The notes: a model not told the origin generated them from the letters alone. Shown: positions 1 through 9,547, numbered from the stretch's first letter. The stretch: DNA of 40,657 nucleotides from Gammaproteobacteria bacterium (GCA_025356635.1 JANXRY010000048.1:1-40657); one strand, 5' to 3'. Translations and numbers: made by a program.

Positions 1-1
1 C

Positions 2-202
2 AGCAAGTTTTTCCTCAATCCGGAAATGAGCCTGGCCGACTGCGCCGTGGCGCCGATCATCTGGCGCCTGCCTTCATTCGGAATCCTCCTGCCCAAGGAA
101 GCCAAGCCGATCGAAGACTACGGCCTGCGCATCTTCCGCAATCCTGCCTACCTGCGCAGCCTGACCCCCGAGGAGAAGCTGCTGCGCGAGCTGCCGGCGT
201 GA
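2..202 (+). CDS. sspA: Stringent starvation protein A, C-terminal part (5' end outside window)
   Basis: The window opens inside an open frame that ends with TGA at 200-202. The visible 66 residues (SKFFLNPEMSLADCAVAPII and so on, ending LLRELPA) match the C-terminal helical half of SspA, a glutathione S-transferase fold protein that binds RNA polymerase during stringent starvation. The SLADCAVAPIIWRL stretch is the GST C-domain signature. The stop overlaps the sspB start (GTGA), the usual sspA-sspB operon arrangement, which strongly supports the call. Only the C-terminal third is present, so the RNA polymerase-binding surface cannot be checked. Confidence 0.9.
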   Translation, partial: SKFFLNPEMSLADCAVAPIIWRLPSFGILLPKEAKPIEDYGLRIFRNPAYLRSLTPEEKLLRELPA

Positions 203-621
203 GCGAGTCCGCGCGCATGACGTCCAACCGCCCGTACCTGCTGCGGGCCTTGTACGAATGGATCGGCGACAACGGCATGACCCCTTACCTGCTGGTGGAC
301 GCGGCCCGCGAAGGCGTGCGCGTGCCGCCGTCGGCGATCAAGGACGGCCGCGTCGTGCTCAATATTGCCGCCCGCGCCGTCGCCCAGCTCGAACTCGGCA
401 GCCAGGAAGTCCGCTTCATGGCGCGCTTCGGCGGCGTCAGCCAGGCCGTGCAAGTGCCGGTGCTGGCCGTGTTGGCCATCTACGCGCAGGACAGCGGCCA
501 GGGCATGATGCTCCCCGAGGACGACAGTCCCCTGCCGACCAACGGACCGCCCGCGGGCGGTCCGACGCCGGCACCGGACGATGGTCCGCGCAAGGGCGGC
601 CACCTCCGGGTAGTGAAGTGA
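199..621 (+). CDS. sspB: ClpXP protease specificity-enhancing factor SspB
   Basis: 140 aa from a GTG that overlaps the sspA stop; an ATG at 217 (residue 7) is an alternative start. SspB is the adaptor that tethers ssrA-tagged polypeptides released from stalled ribosomes and delivers them to ClpXP. The N-terminal folded domain starts RPYLLRALYEWIGDNG and carries the conserved VVLNIA and VRFMARFGG segments that form the ssrA-binding groove. It is followed by a low-complexity Pro/Gly/Asp linker and a basic tail ending GGHLRVVK, which matches the short C-terminal motif that docks on the ClpX zinc-binding domain. Length and operon position are typical. Confidence 0.95.
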   Translation: MSESARMTSNRPYLLRALYEWIGDNGMTPYLLVDAAREGVRVPPSAIKDGRVVLNIAARAVAQLELGSQEVRFMARFGGVSQAVQVPVLAVLAIYAQDSGQGMMLPEDDSPLPTNGPPAGGPTPAPDDGPRKGGHLRVVK

Positions 622-718
622 AGAGGGTCGGGCGCGCCGATTCAGCTGGAACCCGTGGGCCGGCTGCTAAGATGCGGCGTACGGTCGCCTGGCCGCTGCC
701 TCTCGGGGGAGAGCAACG

Positions 719-1510
719 ATGAAACTGGTGTTTCCCAACGGCGAACATAGCCAGGTCTGGCTGAGCCCGGGCGTCAACAGCATCGGCTCCGATCCCGACG
801 GCGCGGTCGTGTTGACCCAGCCGGGCATCCAGCCGGTGCATTGCACCATCCACGTGACCGCCACCGGCGCCAATCTTCAGGTGCCGGCCGGCAGCGGCCC
901 GGCCAGCGTCAACGGCAAGCCGGTCACCGACATCATGGCCCTGCGCCCCGGCGACACGCTCGGTTTCGGACCTGTCGTCGCCAAGTACGCCGTGGTCGAG
1001 GTCGCGCGCTCGTCGTCGCCAGCAGCCGGCCTGGACGCTGGCGGGGACGAAGACAACGGCGCCACCCGCGTGCGCATGGCGATCCCCAAGTTCCTGTTGC
1101 GCGGTGTTTCCGGCGCGGTGTTCGGCAAGGTCTATCCGGTCACCGGTCCGACCGTGATCGGCCGCGCGGTGGAATGCGACATCTCGGTCGCCGCCGACGA
1201 AATCTCCCGTCGGCACGCCTTGGTCAAGCCGACCCAGGACGGACTGTCGGTGGAAGACCTGGGTTCCTCGAACGGCACCTACATCAACAACAAGCGCGTC
1301 CAGAACGGGTTTCTCAATCCCGGCGACGAACTGCGTCTGGACGCCGTGCGTTTCATCATGGTTGCGCCGGGCATGGACATGTCTGCGCCCGCGTCGGCCA
1401 AGCCGGCTGCCGCGCCGGTGAGTGTCAACAGCAAGCTGCAGATGTGGGCGGCGATCCTCTTGACGCTCGCCGCGGTCGCGGTGATGGTGTTGCTGGTCAC
1501 GAAGCAGTAG
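719..1510 (+). CDS. FHA domain protein with C-terminal membrane anchor
   Basis: 263 aa with a strong ribosome site (GGGGGAGAG) ahead of the ATG. Residues about 1-95 resemble a degenerate FHA domain (NSIGSDPDGAVVL, PVHCTIHV). Residues about 120-220 form a clear second FHA domain with the phosphothreonine-binding signature: VIGRAVECDI, then SRRHA, then DLGSSNGTYINN. The last 20 residues are one hydrophobic helix (WAAILLTLAAVAVMVLLV), so the protein is probably anchored by its tail with the FHA domains in the cytoplasm. FHA domains read Ser/Thr phosphorylation, but no kinase is visible nearby, so the partner is unknown. It stands alone between sspB and the converging nadC. Confidence 0.85.
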   Translation: MKLVFPNGEHSQVWLSPGVNSIGSDPDGAVVLTQPGIQPVHCTIHVTATGANLQVPAGSGPASVNGKPVTDIMALRPGDTLGFGPVVAKYAVVEVARSSSPAAGLDAGGDEDNGATRVRMAIPKFLLRGVSGAVFGKVYPVTGPTVIGRAVECDISVAADEISRRHALVKPTQDGLSVEDLGSSNGTYINNKRVQNGFLNPGDELRLDAVRFIMVAPGMDMSAPASAKPAAAPVSVNSKLQMWAAILLTLAAVAVMVLLVTKQ

Positions 1511-1515
1511 TCGAT

Positions 1516-2366
<851 letters not shown>

Positions 2367-2367
2367 G

Positions 2368-2634
2368 TCAGCGCGGGAAGTTGGCGATGCCGGCGGTGGC
2401 GATGGCCTCGTCGGCCAGCAAGACCGGGATGCCATCGTCGATGCGGTAGACGATCTTGTGATCGCGGGTGATCAGCCCTTCAGCGAGTGTCGCCGATTGC
2501 GGCTCACCACCAGCGCGACGGAGCCCGCCGGCGGCGATCGCGTGGTTGACCGCCGCGAGTTCGGCGGCGTTGAGCAGGGCCAGCGGTTGCTTGCTGGTCG
2601 GGCAGCAGAGGATGTCGAGCAGCTTGCGGTCCAT
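2368..2634 (-). CDS. Trm112-like (YcaR-type) small protein
   Basis: 88 aa beginning MDRKLLDILCCPTSKQPLAL, the signature opening of the bacterial Trm112/YcaR family, and ending in the conserved region YRIDDGIPVLL. In eukaryotes and archaea Trm112 activates several methyltransferases; the role of the short bacterial forms is poorly defined. A hydrophilic insertion sits between the two conserved parts. Longer upstream starts were rejected because they cover the purE start on the other strand and add unrelated sequence. The stop is immediately followed by the nadC start, so the two genes probably form a minus-strand unit divergent from purE. Confidence 0.85.
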   Translation of the reverse strand: MDRKLLDILCCPTSKQPLALLNAAELAAVNHAIAAGGLRRAGGEPQSATLAEGLITRDHKIVYRIDDGIPVLLADEAIATAGIANFPR

Positions 2635-2691
2635 GGGGTCGTGCCGGCGTGGGGATGCGTCTAGAATAGCGTTTTGCACGAAGGCCTTGCC

Positions 2692-3210
2692 ATGAGCCAG
2701 GACGCCATGAGCCCGAACGCAGTCTCGCCCCTGGTCGGGGTCGTCATGGGTTCCCGCAGTGACTGGGACACCATGCAGCATGCCGCCGCCCGGCTCGAAC
2801 AGCTCGGCGTGCCGCACGAGGTGCGTGTGGTTTCGGCGCACCGTACCCCCGACCTGCTCTACCAGTACGCCGAATCCGCCGCTACGCGCGGCCTGCGCGC
2901 GATCATCGCCGGTGCCGGCGGCGCCGCACATCTGCCAGGCATGCTCGCCGCGAAAACCTCGGTGCCGGTGCTCGGCGTGCCGGTACAGAGCAAATCGCTC
3001 AATGGCTTGGATTCGTTGCTGTCGATCGTGCAGATGCCGGCCGGCGTGCCGGTTGCGACCTTTGCCATCGGTGCGGCGGGCTCTGCCAACGCCGCGCTGT
3101 TCGCCGCCTCCTTGCTTACCGATCATCCGGACATCCTGGCCGCGCTCGCCGCCTATCGCGCCCAGCTCACCCAGGATGTGCTCGACAAGCCGGACCCGAG
3201 GCAGGAATGA
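2692..3210 (+). CDS. purE: N5-carboxyaminoimidazole ribonucleotide mutase PurE
   Basis: 172 aa. PurE rearranges N5-CAIR to CAIR in purine synthesis. The family motifs are all present: [12 protein letters not shown] for the phosphate loop, [11 protein letters not shown] with the catalytic His, [13 protein letters not shown] and [22 protein letters not shown]. The ATG at 2692 is preferred; a TTG at 2674 and an ATG at 2707 are in frame. The stop overlaps purK by ATGA, so the two are translationally coupled. A TAGAAT box at 2662-2667 could be the -10 element, but no good -35 is visible. Confidence 0.95.
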   Translation: MSQDAMSPNAVSPLVGVVMGSRSDWDTMQHAAARLEQLGVPHEVRVVSAHRTPDLLYQYAESAATRGLRAIIAGAGGAAHLPGMLAAKTSVPVLGVPVQSKSLNGLDSLLSIVQMPAGVPVATFAIGAAGSANAALFAASLLTDHPDILAALAAYRAQLTQDVLDKPDPRQE

Positions 3211-4349
3211 CCACCGTCGGCATCCTTGGCGGCGGGCAACTGGCTCGCATGCTCGCGCTTTCCGGTGCGCCGCTCGGGCTGCGTTTCCTGGTGCTCGATT
3301 CCATCGCCGACGCCTGCGCCGGCCAGTTTGTGCCGATGGTGGTCGGGGATTATCGCGATGAGGCCGCGCTCGCCGAATTCGCCAGCCGCGTCGATGTCGC
3401 TACCTTCGATTTCGAGAACGTGCCGGCCGAGAGCGCGCAATGGCTGGCCGAGCGCATCCCGGTGTTTCCGAATCCACGCGCCCTGGCGGTAGCCCAGGAT
3501 CGGCTCGCCGAGAAATCCTTGTTTCGCGAACTCGGCATCCCGGTGCCCGAATTCGCCGATATCGCCACCCGCGCCGACCTCGACACCGCCGTTGCGAGCA
3601 TCGGCATTCCAGCGATCCTCAAGACGCGTCGCCTGGGTTACGACGGCAAGGGCCAGTTCCGGATCAAGGCGCTGGTCGATGTCGCTGCCGCCTGGGAATC
3701 TCTGGGCACGCAGGCCGGCACGGTCGGCCTGATCCTGGAAGCCTTCGTGCCATTCCAGCGCGAGTTGTCGGTGATTGCCGTGCGTGGTCGCGATGGCGAA
3801 TTCCGTACTTGGCCGATTACCGAGAACTGGCACGAGCACGGCATCCTCGCCGCCAGTCTGGCACCGGCAGAAGTCGAACTTGCGTTGACCCAATCTGCGA
3901 TCGCGCATGCGCGCCGTGTGGCTGAGGCGCTCGACTACGTCGGCGTGTTCGCGCTCGAGCTATTCCTGAAAGACGGCTTACTGATGGCCAACGAGATGGC
4001 CCCGCGCGTGCACAACTCCGGGCACTGGACCATCGAGGGCGCGGAGACTTCGCAATTCCAGAATCATTTGCGCGCGGTGCTCGGCTTGCCGCTGGGCAGC
4101 ACGCGCATGGTCGGTCGCGCCTGCATGCTGAACTGGATTGGTCAGTTGCCGGCAGAAAAGCCCGTACTCGACGCGGCCTGCGGCCACTGGCATGACTACG
4201 GAAAATCGTCGCGCGAAGGCCGCAAGGTCGGCCATGCCACTTTCCGCGCCGACACCGCCGAAGAACTGGCCGACGCGCTTGAGTGCGTCGGCCGCGAATT
4301 GTCGCGGGAAGCGCAGGTCGCACCGGTGGTGGCGCGCCTGCGTGCTTGA
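3207..4349 (+). CDS. purK: N5-carboxyaminoimidazole ribonucleotide synthase PurK
   Basis: 380 aa, starting at the ATGA overlap with purE. PurK is an ATP-grasp enzyme that makes N5-CAIR from AIR, bicarbonate and ATP, the substrate of PurE. The N-terminal dinucleotide-like fold ([20 protein letters not shown]) is followed by the ATP-grasp core ([15 protein letters not shown], then [17 protein letters not shown]) and the metal/substrate signature [17 protein letters not shown]. Length is normal and the frame is intact. It converges with sodB; the two stops are only a few bases apart. Confidence 0.96.
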   Translation: MTTVGILGGGQLARMLALSGAPLGLRFLVLDSIADACAGQFVPMVVGDYRDEAALAEFASRVDVATFDFENVPAESAQWLAERIPVFPNPRALAVAQDRLAEKSLFRELGIPVPEFADIATRADLDTAVASIGIPAILKTRRLGYDGKGQFRIKALVDVAAAWESLGTQAGTVGLILEAFVPFQRELSVIAVRGRDGEFRTWPITENWHEHGILAASLAPAEVELALTQSAIAHARRVAEALDYVGVFALELFLKDGLLMANEMAPRVHNSGHWTIEGAETSQFQNHLRAVLGLPLGSTRMVGRACMLNWIGQLPAEKPVLDAACGHWHDYGKSSREGRKVGHATFRADTAEELADALECVGRELSREAQVAPVVARLRA

Positions 4350-4354
4350 TTGCG

Positions 4355-4933
4355 TTACGCCATCTGCGCGGCGGCGAAATCCCAGTTGACCAGGCTCCAG
4401 AACGCCTCGACATACTTGGCGCGGGCGTTGCGGTAGTCGATGTAGTAGGCGTGTTCCCAGACATCGCAGGTGAGCAGCGCCTTGTCGCTGCCGGTCAGCG
4501 GCGTGGCCGCATTCGGCGTGCTGACCAAGGCCACCATGCCATCCGGTCTTTGTACGAGCCAGGCCCAGCCGGAGCCGAAGGTGCCGATGGCGGTCTTGGT
4601 GAACTCTTCCTTGAAGTTGGCGAAGCTGCCGAACGCGGCATTGATTGCATCAGCCAGCTTGCCCATCGGCTCGCCGCCGCCATTGGGGCTCAGGCAGTTC
4701 CAGTAGAAGCTGTGGTTCCAGATCTGCGCGGCGTTGTTGAACATGCCGCCCTGGGCCTTGCGGATGATCGCTTCAAGGTCCATGGCCTCGAAATCGGTAC
4801 CCTTGATCTGGTTGTTCAGATTGGTCACATAGGTCTGGTGGTGCTTGCCGTAATGGAAGTCGAGGGTCTCGGCCGAGAGGTGCGGCGCGAGCGCGGCACG
4901 GTCGTAGGGCAGGGCGGGTAGTTCGATGGCCAT
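4355..4933 (-). CDS. sodB: Superoxide dismutase, Fe type
   Basis: 192 aa. It dismutates superoxide in the cytoplasm. The expected metal ligands are visible: His27 in [12 protein letters not shown], the His in [14 protein letters not shown], and the Asp and second His in [15 protein letters not shown]. The [19 protein letters not shown] context with GSGWAWLV favours iron over manganese. ATG 4933 was chosen because GGAG lies about 7 bases upstream; an in-frame TTG at 4945 would put that ribosome site inside the gene. It is divergent from grxD, placing an oxidative-stress enzyme beside an iron-sulfur cluster carrier. Confidence 0.95.
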   Translation of the reverse strand: MAIELPALPYDRAALAPHLSAETLDFHYGKHHQTYVTNLNNQIKGTDFEAMDLEAIIRKAQGGMFNNAAQIWNHSFYWNCLSPNGGGEPMGKLADAINAAFGSFANFKEEFTKTAIGTFGSGWAWLVQRPDGMVALVSTPNAATPLTGSDKALLTCDVWEHAYYIDYRNARAKYVEAFWSLVNWDFAAAQMA

Positions 4934-4965
4934 CGGAATCTCCAACGTGAGCGGGGCAGGGAAGC

Positions 4966-4971
4966 TATAAT
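4966..4971 (+). promoter_or_regulatory. Candidate -10 box for grxD
   Basis: A perfect TATAAT lies in the 91-base sodB/grxD divergent region, 54 bases upstream of the grxD start. No convincing -35 sits 16-18 bases before it. The opposite strand of the same AT-rich patch (TAAAAT) could serve sodB. Confidence 0.35.
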
Positions 4972-5024
4972 TTTACGCCTAATCGCCGGCCGGCCTGTTG
5001 CCGGGGCGTGAACAGAGGATCGCA

Positions 5025-5354
5025 ATGGCCATCAATCCGGTCGTGGACCGCATCAAAGGCATCGTTGAAGGGCACCCGATCGTGCTCTTCATGAAGGGCA
5101 CGCCGCAGTTCCCGATGTGCGGCTTTTCCAGCCGCACCAGTCAGGCGTTGAAATCCGCCGGCGCGCAGTATTTCAGCGTTAACGTGCTCGAAGACCCCGA
5201 AGTACGCGCCAACCTGCCGCGCTATTCCGACTGGCCGACTTTCCCGCAGCTGTTCATCAACGGCGAGCTGATCGGCGGCTGCGACATCACCGTCGAGCTG
5301 TTCGAGAGCGGCGAACTCGCGCGCATGGTCGCTGAGGCGCAGAAAGCCGCGTGA
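5025..5354 (+). CDS. grxD: Monothiol glutaredoxin, Grx4 family
   Basis: 109 aa. Grx4-type proteins bind a [2Fe-2S] cluster with glutathione and hand it to target proteins. The family active site CGFS is present (Cys32 in FPMCGFSSRT), preceded by the conserved VLFMKGTPQFP, followed by WPTFPQLFINGELIGGCDI. ATG 5025 was chosen: it has AGAGGA about 6 bases upstream and matches the family N-terminus. The stop overlaps the next gene by GTGA, beginning a run of overlapping genes (grxD, SDR, marC, ppnN). Confidence 0.95.
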   Translation: MAINPVVDRIKGIVEGHPIVLFMKGTPQFPMCGFSSRTSQALKSAGAQYFSVNVLEDPEVRANLPRYSDWPTFPQLFINGELIGGCDITVELFESGELARMVAEAQKAA

Positions 5355-6082
5355 CAGCGATGCCCGTTCTGGCTGGCCGGGTGGTCCTGGTCACCGGCGC
5401 GCACGGCGGGCTCGGCGAAGCCGCGGCCCTGGCCTGCGCCGCCGCAGGCGCGACGGTCGTGCTGCTGGGCCGGAAAGTGCCCAAGCTCAGCAAGGTCTAC
5501 GACTCGCTCAAGCAGGTCGGACCCGAACCGGCGAACTATCCGCTCGACTTGGCCGGCGCCAGTCCGGCCGATTACGAAACCATGGCCGAGAAGATCGCGA
5601 CCGAGCTCGGCGGCCTGCACGGTGTCTTGCATTGCGCGGCCGATTTCGCCGGATTGCAGCCGCTGGAAGTCACGCCGCCAGAGGATTTCGTCCGCCAGAT
5701 CCACGTCAATTTGACCGCACCCTGGCTGCTGACCCAAGCCTGCCTGCCCTGGCTGAAGAAAGAATCCGACAGCGCGGTGGTGTTCGTCGGCGACGATCTC
5801 AACCGGGTGAACAAGGCTTACTGGGGCGCTTATGGCGTCGCCAAGGCTGGCTTGGTTGGACTGATGCATATGCTGCATGACGAAACCGAAACCGGCCCGG
5901 TGCGCGTCAGCGCCCTGCAACCCGGGCCGATGCGCAGCGCCGTGCGCAACCGCGCCTACGTCGAGGGAGCCGCCACTAACTGCCCGCCGCCGTCGGTGTA
6001 CGCACCGGCCTGCGTGCACCTGTTATCCGAAGCCGGTCGCGACCAGCGCGGCCAGGTCTACGCGCCGAGGCCGACCGCGTGA
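5351..6082 (+). CDS. Short-chain dehydrogenase/reductase, YciK-like
   Basis: 243 aa from a GTG overlapping the grxD stop. The N-terminus carries the NAD(P)-binding TGAHGGLG motif and the body has the SDR catalytic YGVAK (YxxxK) preceded by a VFVGDD strand where the catalytic Ser is normally found. That Ser position looks replaced (VVFVGDDLNRVNKAYWGAYG), so the triad may be atypical. The overall pattern (LHCAADFAGLQPLE, then HVNLTAPWLLTQACLPWL) is that of the E. coli YciK group, whose substrate is unknown. It is followed by marC with another GTGA overlap. Confidence 0.8.
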   Translation: MTAMPVLAGRVVLVTGAHGGLGEAAALACAAAGATVVLLGRKVPKLSKVYDSLKQVGPEPANYPLDLAGASPADYETMAEKIATELGGLHGVLHCAADFAGLQPLEVTPPEDFVRQIHVNLTAPWLLTQACLPWLKKESDSAVVFVGDDLNRVNKAYWGAYGVAKAGLVGLMHMLHDETETGPVRVSALQPGPMRSAVRNRAYVEGAATNCPPPSVYAPACVHLLSEAGRDQRGQVYAPRPTA

Positions 6083-6675
6083 CCACGCTGTCCGCTGCCC
6101 TGCTGCTGTTCCTGATCCTGGATCCGCTTGGCAACATCCCGGTATTCCTGAGCCTGCTCAAGCCGCTGTCGGCGAAACGCCAACGCATTGTGGTGGCGCG
6201 TGAATTGTTGATCGCGCTTGGCGTTTTGTTTGGCTTCCTGTGGTGCGGTAAGGTCGTGCTCGATGCGATGCACCTGCGCCAGGAGTCAGTCTCGATTGCC
6301 GGCGGTATCGTGTTGTTCCTGATCGGCCTGAAGATGATTTTCCCGAGCCCGGAAGGCATGTTCGGCGACAGCATCGAAGGCGAGCCCTTCATCGTGCCAC
6401 TGGCGATCCCAATGGTCGCTGGGCCATCCGGCATGGCCTCGGTGATGCTGCTCGGCAGCGAGAATCCCGACCGCATGGGCGACTGGAGCCTGGCCTTGCT
6501 CCTCGCCTGGGCGGCCGCCGCCGCGATCCTGTTCTCGGCCACCACGCTGTACAAGATCCTCGGGCAACGCGTGCTGGTGGCGGTCGAGCGGCTGATGGGC
6601 ATGCTGCTGGTCGCCATTTCCGTGCAGATGCTGATGGACGGCATTGCCACCTACCTGCATTCTTCGCCGCCATGA
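6079..6675 (+). CDS. MarC family integral membrane protein
   Basis: 198 aa with about six hydrophobic segments. The first carries LILDPLGNIPVFLSLL, the hallmark of the MarC/UPF0056 family; a second family signature is PLAIPMVAGPSGMASVMLL. Despite the name, E. coli MarC is not required for multiple antibiotic resistance and the transported substrate is unknown. The GTG start overlaps the upstream SDR stop, and its own stop overlaps an ATG that is not in frame with ppnN, at the beginning of a small tandem repeat. Confidence 0.85.
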   Translation: MTTLSAALLLFLILDPLGNIPVFLSLLKPLSAKRQRIVVARELLIALGVLFGFLWCGKVVLDAMHLRQESVSIAGGIVLFLIGLKMIFPSPEGMFGDSIEGEPFIVPLAIPMVAGPSGMASVMLLGSENPDRMGDWSLALLLAWAAAAAILFSATTLYKILGQRVLVAVERLMGMLLVAISVQMLMDGIATYLHSSPP

Positions 6676-6710
6676 ATGGTCTGCCATGAATTGTCTGCCA
6701 TGAACCACCA
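6669..6710 (+). repeat. 14-bp tandem repeat carrying successive ATG codons at the marC/ppnN junction
   Basis: Two full units and part of a third, each beginning GCCATGAA, occur at 6669, 6683 and 6697. The ATGs at 6672, 6686 and 6700 fall in three different frames because the period is 14. Only 6700 (and a further ATG at 6676) opens the ppnN frame. The repeat also creates the marC stop. Confidence 0.8.
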
Positions 6711-8085
6711 ACCGCCACCGCAACCCGCGTTCAACGCGCGCATCTCGCCACGCGGTGCCTTGGACGTGCTCTCGCGCGACGAGATTGCCCGCCTCGGCGA
6801 CGCTTCCCGTGGCGGCCTGCACGAACTGCTGCGTCGCTGCGCCTTGGCGGTGCTTACCACCGGCAGCGATTCCGACGATCCGCGCGCCGCCCAGCACATG
6901 TATCCGGACTTCGACATCCGCGTGCTGCAGCAGGATCGCGGCATCAAGATCGAACTGCAGCAGGCGCCGGCGCTGGCCTTCGTCGATGGCGAGATCATCC
7001 GCGGCGTTGCCGACCTGCTGTACGCGGTGGTGCGCGACATCGTCTACACCTCGATCGACGTCCAGGGCAGCGGCAAGTTCGACCTCGGCACCAGCGAAGG
7101 CATCACCGGCGCGGTGTTCGAGATCCTGCGCAACGCGCGGGTACTGCGCCCACACGTGGACCCCAACCTGGTGGTCTGCTGGGGTGGTCATTCGATCGGT
7201 CGTGAGGAATACGTTTACACCAAGAAAGTCGGCTACGAACTTGGCCTGCGCCGGCTCGACATCTGCACCGGCTGCGGCCCGGGCGCGATGAAGGGGCCGA
7301 TGAAGGGCGCGACCATCGCCCATGCCAAGCAGCGCCGGCACGACAACCGCTACATCGGCATCACCGAACCCGGGATCATTGCCGCCGAGTCGCCGAACCC
7401 GATCGTCAACCACCTGGTGATCATGCCGGACATCGAGAAGCGGCTCGAAGCCTTCGTCCGGCTCGGCCACGGCTTCATCGTATTCCCGGGCGGCGTCGGT
7501 ACCGCCGAAGAAATCCTGTATCTACTCGGATTGCTGTTGCATCCGGACAACGCCGATTTGCCGTTCCCGCTGGTGTTCACCGGCCCTTCGGAATCGGCCG
7601 ACTACTTCGATCAGATCGATCGCTTCCTCCGCCTGACGCTCGGCGACGCCGCGACATCGCGCTACCGCATCCTCGTCGACAATCCGGTCGAGGTGGCGGT
7701 GGCGATGGTCAAGGGTGTGCGCCAGGTGCGCGAACACCGGCTCAGCAGTCACGATGCGTTTTTCTTCAACTGGACGCTGCGTATTCCGCACGAGTTCCAG
7801 CAGCCGTTCCAGCCCAGCCATGAGGCGATGACGGCCCTAAACCTGCATCGCAAACAGCCGCCGCACTTGCTGGCAGCAAATCTGCGCAGAGCGTTCTCCG
7901 GCATCGTTGCCGGCAACGTCAAGGAATCGGCGATGGCGGCCATCGCCGCGAAGGGCCCGTTCGAAATCCACGGCGACCCGGAAGTGATGCAGGCGCTGGA
8001 CGACCTGCTGCGTGCCTTCGTCGAACAGCGCCGGATGAAAATCCGCGGCGAGTACCGGCCGTGTTATCGGGTGCCTACATCCTGA
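6700..8085 (+). CDS. ppnN: Pyrimidine/purine nucleotide 5'-monophosphate nucleosidase PpnN (YgdH-like)
   Basis: 461 aa. PpnN cleaves nucleoside monophosphates to base and ribose 5-phosphate and in E. coli is stimulated by (p)ppGpp. The N-terminal domain begins ISPRGALDVLSRDEIARL as in the family. The central Rossmann-like LOG domain has CWGGHSIGREEY, TGCGPGAMKGPMKGA and the signature FPGGVGTAEEILYLLGLLL. The C-terminus (EQRRMKIRGEYRPCYR) matches the E. coli ending, so the gene is intact. ATG 6700 is preferred over ATG 6676, which would add eight unrelated residues from the upstream tandem repeat. The last 11 bases overlap the convergent abiEii gene, and bases 8035-8062 recur at 9648-9675 beyond the AbiE module. 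Confidence 0.92.
   Translation: MNHQPPPQPAFNARISPRGALDVLSRDEIARLGDASRGGLHELLRRCALAVLTTGSDSDDPRAAQHMYPDFDIRVLQQDRGIKIELQQAPALAFVDGEIIRGVADLLYAVVRDIVYTSIDVQGSGKFDLGTSEGITGAVFEILRNARVLRPHVDPNLVVCWGGHSIGREEYVYTKKVGYELGLRRLDICTGCGPGAMKGPMKGATIAHAKQRRHDNRYIGITEPGIIAAESPNPIVNHLVIMPDIEKRLEAFVRLGHGFIVFPGGVGTAEEILYLLGLLLHPDNADLPFPLVFTGPSESADYFDQIDRFLRLTLGDAATSRYRILVDNPVEVAVAMVKGVRQVREHRLSSHDAFFFNWTLRIPHEFQQPFQPSHEAMTALNLHRKQPPHLLAANLRRAFSGIVAGNVKESAMAAIAAKGPFEIHGDPEVMQALDDLLRAFVEQRRMKIRGEYRPCYRVPTS
8035..8062 (+). repeat. Direct repeat, ppnN copy (left boundary of AbiE module)
   Basis: 28 bases inside the ppnN 3' end, beginning ATGAAAATCCGCGGC, are repeated at 9648-9675 with two mismatches in the same orientation. 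The repeat pair brackets abiEi, abiEii and their promoter. Confidence 0.8.
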
Positions 8086-8995
8086 AGACAGATGACTGGC
8101 TTTCCGAGTGCGGGTCAGCCAGGTAACCAGCTAGTTTGGACAGCAGGCCGGTTACGCTCGTGGTCAGATAATCCAGGAATTCACGGTTGTCGAGCGTCTT
8201 GGCAATCGTGTCGGAATCGATGAATCGCAGCATCTGGTCCTTAAACGGCTTGCCAGTCACGATTCCCGGTACACGGGCAATGGCAGCGGCCAGCAGTCCA
8301 GGAAAATCGACGATCCGGTAGTCGGCAATTTTCAGTTCGACCAAGGCTGGATTCAACTTGGCGCCTTGCTGGACGAGCCAGGCCAGATCCCAGATATCCC
8401 GAAAGCGGATGACTTTGGTCGAGGCGGGAAAGGCAATCAACTTGTCTGCCATGACTTCATCCAGGGATTCGGTATTCACCAGCACTGAGTTGTAGCCCAG
8501 CAAGAAATCGTAATTCGATCGAAGCGGCACCAGTTCGCGTGTGTATGCCGGGATGTTGGCAATTTCAATCTTGATCCGTTGTCGCGGCAGGTCGCGCTGT
8601 CGTGGCGCTGTCTCGATGCTGATCTGCCATTTGTCCACCTTGACGCCTTCGAGTTCCGGCACGAGTGACATTTCCCGGGGTTCTTTCACTTCCACGGTGA
8701 ACCCGTAGCGTTCGCCGATATGGTGTTCGATGCAGGATTTTATCGGCAGCATCGCCGCTGCGGCAAAGTCCTTGCCGCCAGCGAAATCGAGATCTTCGCT
8801 GAACCGGTTGGAGCCGCGGCACAGCCTCAGCGAGGTGCCGCCTTGGAATACCAGGCGCTTGAGCAGCCCGGCTTTGTCGAGCGCATGAAAAATATCGTAG
8901 TGGAGGATTTCTTTTTCCACGACTGGCCGCATCGCGACGCGACCCGGCTGCGCCATGGCCAGGGCGACCAGTTCGTTGAAATCCTGCCTGTCCAT
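8075..8995 (-). CDS. abiEii: AbiEii/AbiGii-type nucleotidyltransferase toxin
   Basis: 306 aa. AbiEii proteins are nucleotidyltransferase-fold toxins of the AbiE phage-abortive-infection/type IV toxin-antitoxin family. The core motif is intact: LVFQGGTSLRLCRGSNRFSE followed by DLDFAGG, giving the GG-S plus D-x-D pattern of the nucleotide- and metal-binding site. Downstream are a conserved DEVMADKLIAFPAS and RFRDIWDLAWL, both family hallmarks. The ATG shares one base with the abiEi stop (TGATG), so translation is coupled. The stop lies just inside the convergent ppnN 3' end. Composition is slightly lower in GC than the neighbours, consistent with acquisition. Confidence 0.9.
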   Translation of the reverse strand: MDRQDFNELVALAMAQPGRVAMRPVVEKEILHYDIFHALDKAGLLKRLVFQGGTSLRLCRGSNRFSEDLDFAGGKDFAAAAMLPIKSCIEHHIGERYGFTVEVKEPREMSLVPELEGVKVDKWQISIETAPRQRDLPRQRIKIEIANIPAYTRELVPLRSNYDFLLGYNSVLVNTESLDEVMADKLIAFPASTKVIRFRDIWDLAWLVQQGAKLNPALVELKIADYRIVDFPGLLAAAIARVPGIVTGKPFKDQMLRFIDSDTIAKTLDNREFLDYLTTSVTGLLSKLAGYLADPHSESQSSVFRM

Positions 8996-9528
8996 CAGGC
9001 GCTCTCTTCTTTGACCATCATGTCGGTATTGCGCCCGGCGCGACGCAAATCCCGCTCGGCGGCCTGTCTGGTAGCGATCCGCAGCGGGCGATTTTTCACC
9101 AGCAGCGTTCGGGCGATTATGTCCGCCGGTCGGCGTTTGGTATGGGTGAATTCGATAGTTCCGTACGGGGTGTTGTAGACCCCCTTTGTGCCCGTGGTCA
9201 TGACGGTCAAGCGTCGAACCGGAACCTGGGAGATCACGCCGTATTCCGACAAGCTCGATTCCAGGCTTACATAAGAGAAATGCCCGCGCCGGAGCACAAC
9301 GGCAATGTCTTCCACGACATTGCTTTTTTTCGACGTCGCCAGCGGATTCAGATACACGCCTTTGCTGACCCGATCCAGGAGGTTGTCCGCGACCAGGCGT
9401 TGCAGCGATTTCTCGAGCGTTTTTTCTTCCTCATCGGGGAACAGCTTCCCGAGGTCGCCCTTGCTCAGCACATAGATTCCGCACCGATCCAGGCCTCGCA
9501 ATGCTTTGAGAGCATCAGCTTGTTTCAT
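8995..9528 (-). CDS. abiEi: AbiEi-type antitoxin/transcriptional repressor
   Basis: 177 aa. AbiEi antitoxins pair an N-terminal winged helix that represses the operon with a C-terminal domain needed for antitoxicity. Here residues about 1-65 form the winged-helix part (YVLSKGDLGKLFPDEEEKTL, then LQRLVADNLLDRVSKGVYL). The C-terminal part contains HFSYVSLESSLSEYGVISQV and the family GVYNTPYGTIEFTHTK. It is the first gene of the minus-strand operon and overlaps abiEii by one base. Two CCCTA/TAGGG palindromes flank its promoter, as expected for autorepression. Confidence 0.88.
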   Translation of the reverse strand: MKQADALKALRGLDRCGIYVLSKGDLGKLFPDEEEKTLEKSLQRLVADNLLDRVSKGVYLNPLATSKKSNVVEDIAVVLRRGHFSYVSLESSLSEYGVISQVPVRRLTVMTTGTKGVYNTPYGTIEFTHTKRRPADIIARTLLVKNRPLRIATRQAAERDLRRAGRNTDMMVKEESA

Positions 9529-9547
9529 CGCGCATCTTTGTCTTGAG

